64,000 bases of DNA from Segatella copri (GTDB taxonomy: Bacteria; Bacteroidota; Bacteroidia; Bacteroidales; Bacteroidaceae): positions 62,001 to 126,000 of the forward strand of contig NZ_JAPDVG010000002.1 of the NCBI RefSeq assembly GCF_026015625.1, read 5' to 3'. The position numbers and the translations under genes are program-made. Shown here in pieces: positions 53,909 through 61,600 of the stretch. How positions within the stretch are numbered: the first letter of the stretch is position 1; the number at the start of each line of letters is the position of its first letter. The notes under the pieces are model-generated. The model searched no databases and was not told the DNA's origin. It was given only the letters and a program-made list of their open reading frames with translations.

Positions 53909-54019
53909 ACTCTACCATATACTTTTCTATGTAATGGTCCTAGATAGGAGAAATCTTATTGTTGAGTTTCTACACCTTCTTTGGGATTACATCTACTGCT
54001 GTTACATGATGGTGCTGAA

Positions 54020-54187
54020 TTTTCTACCTCTCCGTCTCTCCTGCAAGGAGAGCTCCACTTTTCTCACCAAGCCTCTCTTTCCTCAGGAACGAGAGGATGT
54101 AACCGCCCTCCGGTGCTCGGAACCGCTACGCTCTAAGGTTGGCGGACCATCAAAGATCTTCGCCATGTCATGCGGGATGGGACCGCC
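54020..54187. repeat. Multi-hairpin repeat element, copy R7
   Basis: Stems CTCTCC/GGAGAG (54036-54052) and CCTCTC/GAGAGG precede the core at 54095-54187. The core end is 12 bp from the stop of the AbiH gene. Confidence 0.8.
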
Positions 54188-54198
54188 TTATTAGTTGC

Positions 54199-55068
54199 TC
54201 ACATAGAACAGTTTTTAAATTCTATTTTATTTAATATCTGCAGTTGTGTCAACTTATGATTAGTTAGCATTTGCAACTGCCATATCAAGTTATCATAAGA
54301 TGCTTGATCATAATAGTAGAATACCAATTCGGTATACGTCCTATCATCAGAACATAGCTTTCTAAAAAACTTCTCAAAATACTGATGGTCTGTATCTCCT
54401 AAAGAGTATCCATAGAAGATAATACGCTCTGCAGAATTCAGCCAATCAGAAAATTCTTGTACCTTTAGATGTCGGCTATGTGCTTTATATAAGAAAACAT
54501 GTTCTTTAGACAATTTTGCAGAATCCTCTACACCAAATACGATATCATCACTAGGAGCTAAAGAACCATGAATATGCAAAAGATTGCCTTTTGAATCTTT
54601 AAACTTATTCCATGTTAATCTTTCTATTATACTCGTATAATTAAAAGATATAATCTTACTACCAGCTGGTAATTGATCTATGACCCTCTTTGCAGGGTTC
54701 TCAGGACTTGGGCCAAATGCTCTTTTGGTTTCTTCTTGAAGATAAAATTTTAGCGACGTCTTTAATTCTTCATATTCTTCCCTAAAAGATTCCGCCCCCA
54801 ATTCAATTTTACCTGTTTTTGGCGTTAATTCAAACCTAGAAAGTAGTTGACTATACTTAGAAAGTTCATTTTCGATATCTATCCATCCCATATTCTCTTC
54901 ATATTGATTATGAAGATAGGAGCATAGATAGGAAGTTTCCTCATTTGGAAAGTATGAACTCTTCATAAAGTCTCCATAAGATGTTTTAAACCCCATAGAT
55001 AAATCAAAGCCATTACCTACTATCAATAATGTTTCTTCTCCATGGGTTGATGAATTGATTGTTACCAT
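54199..55068 (-). CDS. AbiH-family abortive infection protein
   Basis: The 289-residue protein starts with LLIVGNGFDLSMGFKTSYGD, the AbiH nucleotide-loop signature, followed by IISFNYTSIIERL, LLHIHGSL and DDIVFGVED. AbiH proteins abort phage infection; the exact step is unknown. It is the last gene of a three-gene unit with DUF262 and nucleotidyltransferase-like genes. Confidence 0.88.
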   Translation of the reverse strand: MVTINSSTHGEETLLIVGNGFDLSMGFKTSYGDFMKSSYFPNEETSYLCSYLHNQYEENMGWIDIENELSKYSQLLSRFELTPKTGKIELGAESFREEYEELKTSLKFYLQEETKRAFGPSPENPAKRVIDQLPAGSKIISFNYTSIIERLTWNKFKDSKGNLLHIHGSLAPSDDIVFGVEDSAKLSKEHVFLYKAHSRHLKVQEFSDWLNSAERIIFYGYSLGDTDHQYFEKFFRKLCSDDRTYTELVFYYYDQASYDNLIWQLQMLTNHKLTQLQILNKIEFKNCSM

Positions 55069-55119
55069 CTAGAAAAAACGCTTTAATGGTCATTACAAAA
55101 CCTGTACATGAATCTGCCT

Positions 55120-56100
55120 TTATTTAGCTAAGCAGTATTTGCAAAAAATATCTGCACGTTTTATTCTTGCACCTCTACTATTAGTACCTGTGTACATAAC
55201 AGAATAATACTTACCAAAATCGTTTTCTTCGTTTCCCTTATTGGCTAAAACTTCATCCTCAAAAGAATGGATTTTAGCAACAATATCATCCGGTATTTGA
55301 CTAACTTTTGATAATTCTACGAACATTGTAAAAAAGTTAGACTTGCGATACCACATGCTATCTGTGTCCAAATTAAATGTCTTTATAACATGAAACAAAT
55401 TAAGAATTTTATCCTTCATTGTTTCTGCATTTTTATAGGAATCATCATATTTTATGATATATTCTCCAGTCATCGTATTACCAGCGAAATAGCCACCTTC
55501 TTCTAAGGTAGCCATAATCATTAGTATATAATTCAAATCACCCATTCGATTTAGTTCATTATCACTAAATAAAGGGAAAGAACCGTTATCTAAATGATTC
55601 AAAATATCTTTTGCGGTACTAATAAACTCACCCTCATAAATGGCATTATTGATTTCTATGTCATTTAGCCTGTACTGAGTGAGATTAATTCTTCGAAAGA
55701 CCTCTTTAATCGTATCAGAAGAGGCATCTTTCAAATCACGAACAACAACATCATAATTAAGGAAAGCAGCCTTTTGTTGATTATCCAAAGCAGAATAATG
55801 TAGGATCTTCTTACAAGGAAGTTCACCATTAATATAGCTTATTATTGTTGACAGGCGTTGCTGCCCATCTACGACAACTTGCTGTGCTTGAAAAGTCTCC
55901 AAATCAATTCCCGACTGAGCTATATAAATCTCTGGAAAAGGAAAACCTTTTAATATAGTATCAATAAAAGACTCCTTGTGTCTTATCGACCAAACTAACT
56001 TTCTCTGAAAGTCAGGTTGTAATATCAAATCTCCACGTTTAATCATTCCAATAAGATCTGATATTTTCTTTGTGCTTGGAGAAGATGGTATTTGTGCCAT
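55120..56100 (-). CDS. DUF262-family protein
   Basis: The 326-residue protein has LQPDFQRKLVWSIRHKESFI and VVVDGQQRLSTIISYINGEL, the DGQQR motif of the DUF262 (GmrSD/ParB-like) nuclease family, found in many defence systems. It probably cuts or modifies nucleic acid in response to infection. It is 8 bp from the upstream nucleotidyltransferase-like gene and 51 bp from AbiH. Confidence 0.85.
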   Translation of the reverse strand: MAQIPSSPSTKKISDLIGMIKRGDLILQPDFQRKLVWSIRHKESFIDTILKGFPFPEIYIAQSGIDLETFQAQQVVVDGQQRLSTIISYINGELPCKKILHYSALDNQQKAAFLNYDVVVRDLKDASSDTIKEVFRRINLTQYRLNDIEINNAIYEGEFISTAKDILNHLDNGSFPLFSDNELNRMGDLNYILMIMATLEEGGYFAGNTMTGEYIIKYDDSYKNAETMKDKILNLFHVIKTFNLDTDSMWYRKSNFFTMFVELSKVSQIPDDIVAKIHSFEDEVLANKGNEENDFGKYYSVMYTGTNSRGARIKRADIFCKYCLAK

Positions 56101-56108
56101 AACTATAT

Positions 56109-56699
56109 CTATTTAAATTTCTTTATTGAGTTTGTATAATAGTATTCCATATAGTCAAAGTTCTTAAACAACCCTGCAGAAACTTTATAGTTACCTGCAA
56201 GATTATTATTATAAGATATTGACTTAAAATAGGAGAACCATTCATCTTTTGATAACTTACCTGTAATTTTGGCAGGAAGTATATCTGGTCTCATCCAACC
56301 TTTTATCATATATGACAAGAAACGATTATATTCCTTTTTTTCATGAGAAGTTAAAGTTTCCAAACCAGATTCCAACCGATATTGAAAATTTCTAATTTCT
56401 AAATAAAAACTTTCAAACAAGCTTTGATTTATGATAGCGACATCTATATCAGACTCGTCAGAGAAAACAGAATTCTTATGATAACTATATCCCAATTTTC
56501 CTGAGCCTAATATCAAAACTTCCTGAAAGCCAACATGCCAATGCGTTGCTATCTGTTCGCGAAAATCATAATAGAGGTTTGGATTATCTTTAAAAACATA
56601 AGGAATTCCATGTATTATGTATTTTCTCACGATTCGCAAATATTCATCATTAGAATTAGCTTGCTCTATCTTATCCAATAATTCTTGTTTCGTTATCAT
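56109..56699 (-). CDS. Nucleotidyltransferase-fold protein
   Basis: The ATG at 56699 gives 196 residues starting MITKQELLDKIEQANSNDEY, since the longer frame begins with TTG at 56708. ILGSGKLGYSYHKNSVFSDE and SDIDVAII are the GS...DxD signature of the nucleotidyltransferase fold. In defence units such enzymes modify tRNA or other targets. It starts the AbiH-DUF262 unit. Confidence 0.7.
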   Translation of the reverse strand: MITKQELLDKIEQANSNDEYLRIVRKYIIHGIPYVFKDNPNLYYDFREQIATHWHVGFQEVLILGSGKLGYSYHKNSVFSDESDIDVAIINQSLFESFYLEIRNFQYRLESGLETLTSHEKKEYNRFLSYMIKGWMRPDILPAKITGKLSKDEWFSYFKSISYNNNLAGNYKVSAGLFKNFDYMEYYYTNSIKKFK

Positions 56700-56820
56700 A
56701 ATAACCAATTTAGGGATTCGACTCTAATCCTTCGCCAATATCTGAATAAAAGCTATATTGCATACACACTATACAACTAGTAGTTATACACCTATCAGCA
56801 TTATAATCATATAAATGCCA

Positions 56821-57237
56821 TCAAAGTTCCTTTCCCACCAAGAATTGACCTAAGGCGGACATCATACGGAGTTGCTTGGCTGATGGGGCTTTGATGCCTT
56901 TGTTTGCCATATCCAAATAGAAGTTGAGACTAGTGGATAAGGCTTGGGGTAACTTTGCTGGCAACAGCATGTGCCATTCCTGGTTCTCCTTATCCTCGTA
57001 GGTTGCTACCAAGAATAGTTTCTGAAGCTTGTACTGGGTCTTGCGCATCTTGCTTACTACATAGGTGTTGGCAGCGCCTTTTATAAACTCATCTACTATC
57101 TGGAGTTCCTGCTTGTTCAAAAGGCTCAAGATCTCTATTGGATTATCCAACATCTCCAGAGCTATCCGCCTAGCTGTCTCATCTTTTTTCAAGTTGGGAC
57201 TTACGTATAAGTCGAGTTTGTCACATGCTTTCAGCAT
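56821..57237 (-). CDS. Hypothetical 138-residue protein
   Basis: The protein MLKACDKLDLYVSPNLKKDE has a Trp-rich middle (NQEWHMLLPAKLPQALST) and a helical end. It begins 5 bp after the stop of the RhuM-like fragment. The family is unknown. It may be a separate cassette or the tail of a broken larger gene. Confidence 0.5.
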   Translation of the reverse strand: MLKACDKLDLYVSPNLKKDETARRIALEMLDNPIEILSLLNKQELQIVDEFIKGAANTYVVSKMRKTQYKLQKLFLVATYEDKENQEWHMLLPAKLPQALSTSLNFYLDMANKGIKAPSAKQLRMMSALGQFLVGKEL

Positions 57238-57242
57238 ATTGA

Positions 57243-57503
57243 CTACTTACCGTCTGCGGCAGTATGTAAGGAATCCTTACATACTGATTTTTCGTCTAAC
57301 TCTTTCTCCTTAAAGATGTTACGAATATGCATAGTTATATTGTTACGAGTTGTACGAAACAACTCCGTCATCTGTGCTTGAGTAAGCCAAGCCGTATCTT
57401 GATCCAGTTTCACCTCCAACCTAATGCTTTCATCTGGTTGATAAAGTACTATCTGTGAATCATCAGCCATAGGCTGTATATTATTGTCGTTTGCCATAAT
57501 CAT
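57243..57503 (-). pseudogene. Truncated RhuM-like protein
   Basis: The 86-residue reading MIMANDNNIQPMADDSQIVL continues with AWLTQAQMTELFRTTRNNIT and KELDEKSVCKDSLHTA, the conserved start of RhuM-family proteins, then stops at DGK. The family normally goes on for over 200 residues, so the gene is cut off here. Possible leftover of a mobile cassette. Confidence 0.7.
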
Positions 57504-57530
57504 ACATTTTAGCGATAAAAGTACGATTTT

Positions 57531-57697
57531 TTCGAATCCCTCCGTCTCCCTTTAGCCAAAGGGAGCTCCACATCCTAACCAAGCCTTCCTCGTCAGGAGG
57601 AAGGATGTAACCGCCCTACTCGGTGCTCGGAACCGCTACGCTCTAAGGTTGGCGGGGCATCAAAGCCCTCGCCATGGTTGTGCGGGATGGGACAGCT
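57531..57697. repeat. Multi-hairpin repeat element, copy R8
   Basis: Stems CTCCCTTT/AAAGGGAG and CCTTCCTC/GAGGAAGG precede the core at 57603-57697, whose inner arms are GGGGC/GCCC and whose last bases diverge (GGGACAGC). It lies about 73 bp past the 3' end of the upxY gene. Confidence 0.75.
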
Positions 57698-57769
57698 GGG
57701 CTATAACTTACTATAACATTTTACTCAGATAACTCATAGTTTTTTTATGCAACAAGAGCATTCTACAAC

Positions 57770-58441
57770 TTAACCTTCTTCAACGACTTCGAGTAAATTT
57801 CTACTTATCGTAAGCGTTGCACCACTGATATACTTGATTTCGCTGCCGATGACGGCTTTCTTGCCATTATAGCTCTGTACGTATGCTTCCACACCTTTCA
57901 TGCTGCCTGCTACCACTCGCACTTTGATTCCTTTCTTCAAAGGAACAGGGGCAGCAGTGACAGGCTCTTCATCATTCTCTACAAAATATCGATAGTTGGC
58001 AACAACCTGGTCGGGAATTTGATATATTTTCCTTTGACCTGGCATCGTCAGCATCTTATACACATCCGAACGGAAGCGGATATTGTCAAGTTGTCTCGGA
58101 GAAACATTGCAAAAGATAAAGGTGGAAAGAAATAGCTTTTCTTTCACTTTTCGCTTATTGGAACGTTTGTCTATATAAACTACTTTTACCTTGGGAATCC
58201 AGTAATCAAACCAAACATGATTGTGATTAAGATTGATTCGTATAGAATCAGCTATTCTCGTTTCACAATTCACTCTCACTACAGCCACATACCATCCTGC
58301 ATCAGCAGGTTTTTCAAGCCCTTCATTAGGCTTTTCCTGAACCGTTTTCTTAGCGTTTTGTTCACTTTTTGCCACGGCTTCGCCGTCGTCCCCTGCAATA
58401 GTGGACGTAACCTGTGAGTGTATATTTGTCTCTTTCATCAT
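57770..58441 (-). CDS. UpxY-type transcription antiterminator (NusG family)
   Basis: The ATG at 58441 (or 58438) gives about 223 residues, whereas the reading from 58450 begins with TTG. The N-terminal tail is variable; AGWYVAVVRVNCETRIADSI starts the NusG N-terminal domain, and KGIKVRVVAGSMKGVEAYV is the KOW motif. In Bacteroidales UpxY proteins promote full transcription of capsule operons. Here it would act on the glycan locus, although about 21 kb away. It has its own promoter at 58509-58540. Confidence 0.88.
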   Translation of the reverse strand: MMKETNIHSQVTSTIAGDDGEAVAKSEQNAKKTVQEKPNEGLEKPADAGWYVAVVRVNCETRIADSIRINLNHNHVWFDYWIPKVKVVYIDKRSNKRKVKEKLFLSTFIFCNVSPRQLDNIRFRSDVYKMLTMPGQRKIYQIPDQVVANYRYFVENDEEPVTAAPVPLKKGIKVRVVAGSMKGVEAYVQSYNGKKAVIGSEIKYISGATLTISRNLLEVVEEG

Positions 58442-58508
58442 GCGAATCAAGCTCGTTTTTTGATGTCGTTCATCTGAATCTCTACATAAGAGACACAGAA
58501 ACTCTTTG

Positions 58509-58540
58509 CAAATATAAGATAATTGTTGGAAACTAGCAAA
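58509..58540 (-). promoter_or_regulatory. Promoter of upxY
   Basis: Minus strand TTTG (58537-58540), 20 bp, TATATTTG (58509-58516), a perfect match. The same block stands before the two broken copies. Confidence 0.8.
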
Positions 58541-58572
58541 TTATGCGTGTTAAAAAAAATAATAAAAATGAT

Positions 58573-58613
58573 AGGGACACCTTCGTCTCTACCAAAGAAA
58601 CAAAGATGCCCCT
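58573..58613 (-). terminator. Terminator past the surface protein gene
   Basis: On the minus strand AGGGGCATCTTTGT pairs with ACGAAGGTGTCCCT around a short loop (a stem of about 17 with G-U pairs), followed by ATCATTTTTATT. It fits the end of the large gene at 58694. Confidence 0.65.
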
Positions 58614-58693
58614 ATATATAGTAAGGTATCAGATAATGTGGGTATAAAAGGATTATTAAAAAATAAGTATTGATATTTAAAAACCAGAATATA

Positions 58694-61600
58694 CTATCTT
58701 ACTGAAATCTTCTGACCCTTAGCCTGAGCACAGGACTGGGTAGATGCCTTCACGATGTAAATGCCGGATGGAACACGGAGAATCATTCTCTGCTTATCAG
58801 GCAACTGATAACTGTGAACCATCTTGCCATCCAATGTAAATACCTGAACCCCGTCGAGTTTCTCACTACCCAAGGCAGAAACAACGATCATGCCTGCAGC
58901 TGGTGAGTAAACCTTCACCGGTGCGCTCTGCTCTTCAGCCTCCATGCGGTCGATGCCGGTTGAGGTACGGGTCTGGGTGAGGAAGTATCTTCCGTGGTCA
59001 CCCGCCTTCACCTTCACGGCCTCGCCTTCATGAACTTCTGTAAAGCTTGCCGATGCAGCATCATAGAGATAAACCGGAGCATCGAGCTTGTTCACACCCT
59101 TCAGGGTGAGTGAAACCTCTTCTGCCTGCTGGCTCACGATACCGAGTGGAATCCAGGACAACTCAGGAACAGCATTCACAGCCACTGCCTCGTTGCCGGC
59201 AACGGTATAAACCTGCGGAACATCCTTCAGGTTCTGATCATACAAGAGATCCACATCCTCCTGGTCATCATAGTCGGCAGAAGCCTCCGGACGCAAAGCG
59301 ATGCGTGCCTTTGAGGTCTGGCCGTTGGAATTCTCTGTCGTTGCTTCAATGCTCTTGACATAGTCTGATGCCATCAACAGGCCAGGAGTGATAGTGCGGT
59401 CAACATACATCGCAGAAGTGAACCTTACATTTTCTACCTTTTCGCCTTCTTTCTTCTTGACAAAGAACGACTGGGTAGGCTGGATAGCGTAGTTCTGCTT
59501 ATCCAATTCTGCATTGGAAATCGCCTTCACCTCGCCATTCTCAACCATCCATATTGCCTTTTGCAAACCAGTATTAGCCTCGAAGAACTTAGCCATAGAG
59601 ATAGAGCAGGTATATGGATTAGCCACGAGATAGAATCCACTGGCGTTATCTGTTGCCAAGGCCTGGGTCTTCTCTGCGAATGTCTTCTCTTCATTACTGT
59701 AAGCTACGAGAAACTTGCCATGGCCATTGTTCTTACCAACAGTTACTGATTTACCACCAGAAGTCGTTGATCCATCATAATCGAAGTACTGATATTTGGT
59801 ATCAGCCTTTGGCAAACGGAGGAGCGCTTTCTTAGTCTTATCCTTCGGCAGGAGGGCATTACCCGCCTTGATAGAGAAACCACCGAAGGTTCCATCTGCA
59901 GCATCGGCATAGCTCTCGTCCACCCTATTATATACATGGCTCCAGTAGCCGAGATTCATATCAACATTTTCTGGAGCAGCTACACTTGGGTAATGAGATG
60001 CAGGATAATCACTCTTAGGTGTGATTTCCTTCACATCACTCTTCATCCAAGCTCTCTGATAAACCGGATACTTGCTCCGGCTATATACATTCGTATCAAA
60101 CGTGATATCCTCAAACGCCTTGGTTTCCTGTCGTCCATCCTTTGCTGGCACATACATATCACCGGCGTAGATATACTGCAGAGGCGAAGCCATGGTGTAC
60201 CACTTGTTAGGCTCCAGCTCTTTCTCTACCCAAGCCTTGTCATATACCAGATAGCACTGGTCGCGAAGCTCACCCTGAGGCTTGAAGTAAATCTGATGAC
60301 AGGTATTGCCATAGAACTTCTCGCACTTCAGATTACCTGCTTCCAATCCCTTATTGGCATCTGCCTCATTCCAGAACGCCATGATGTCATACTGGATATA
60401 CTTCGTGGCTTCATTACCCTTGCCATTGGTCAGTTTGGTAGCAATCTGATTGGTGCTACGGTAAACCACATTACCGAGGTCAGGGAATGGCAAACCATTC
60501 AGATTGGCAATAGTGACCTTGGTAAACTTCATTGGCACATAGCTGTTCTGCGTAGGAATATCTATCTTCGATGCAGATGCTGCCGCAGAAATTGTACTGC
60601 TGCCATAAGTCTGATAATCGGTATAATCCTTATCATACAATTCTGTAGAAGAAGAGCGATGCCAGTTGGCATCATTGTTCCAGTTGGCGTTCATACCGCC
60701 ATCGGCAGTAGGAGTCCAGGTAATGAACTCCGGTACAATCTTCACCTTGAGATAAGACTCGCCAGGGCAGTTGGTAGTTCCAGCTGTAGCTGCTCTCTTC
60801 TCGTAAGCGAATCGGAGTACATAGTAATATCCCTCGTGGAAATTAGCAACTGCATCATTTTCAAACTTGAGGTTGAGAGTAGTCTGAGTCTTTTTATTAA
60901 AAGCAGGCAGCTCTTCTTTCTCCAATGTTGCAACCGTTTGATTCAACTTCTTTTCCCATAAAGGATCATTAGTAGATGCAACAATTACGCTCTTCGAATT
61001 AACAGCAGGGGCTTTACTATCATCAATGAAAGTAAGTGGCTCAGTAATAGCTGTTCCATCTCTCATCGTAGCACCATGAAGAGGTACCTTCAAATATCCC
61101 TTAGAAGCCTTCAACTTCTCCAGCTGTGGCAAACCGATACGAAGCGATGCCTCATAACTGCCATCATTGAATGGATAATCCACATCATTGAAACCGAAGT
61201 TAAGCTGTGGTCCATCCTTCATTACACGCAAATCTACCGGTATAGCACCTGTACACAACAGATAGGTCTTACCATTGATTTCGTATGGAATATAACCATC
61301 TGAATTCTGAGTTCCTTTTGGCAACATAAAGATTTTATGTGTTTCACCCAAAGGAAGCTTTTCCTTGCTGATAGTGATTTCGTTGCTGGCTGCTTCGTTC
61401 AACTTATTATCTTTATGTATATCATTAAGATACCAGTAGAACTTAACATTATCCAATGTTATCTTACCACCATTATTAGGGTCAGTTGTTGTCAATTGTC
61501 CCTTGATTTTAACCTCATAGTTGTCAGCTTGATCGCAAGGAATCTTATAATCCGTTACGATATTGCCCTTGGTATCAGTAATGATTGGATGCTGGCTAAC

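Noticed and set aside
36418..57697. Calling the whole array an integron
   Set aside because: No tyrosine integrase of the integron type is seen in the window; only the layout is similar.
59936..60961. Plus-strand open frame of about 340 codons
   Set aside because: Antisense to the large surface protein, with biased composition and no motif.
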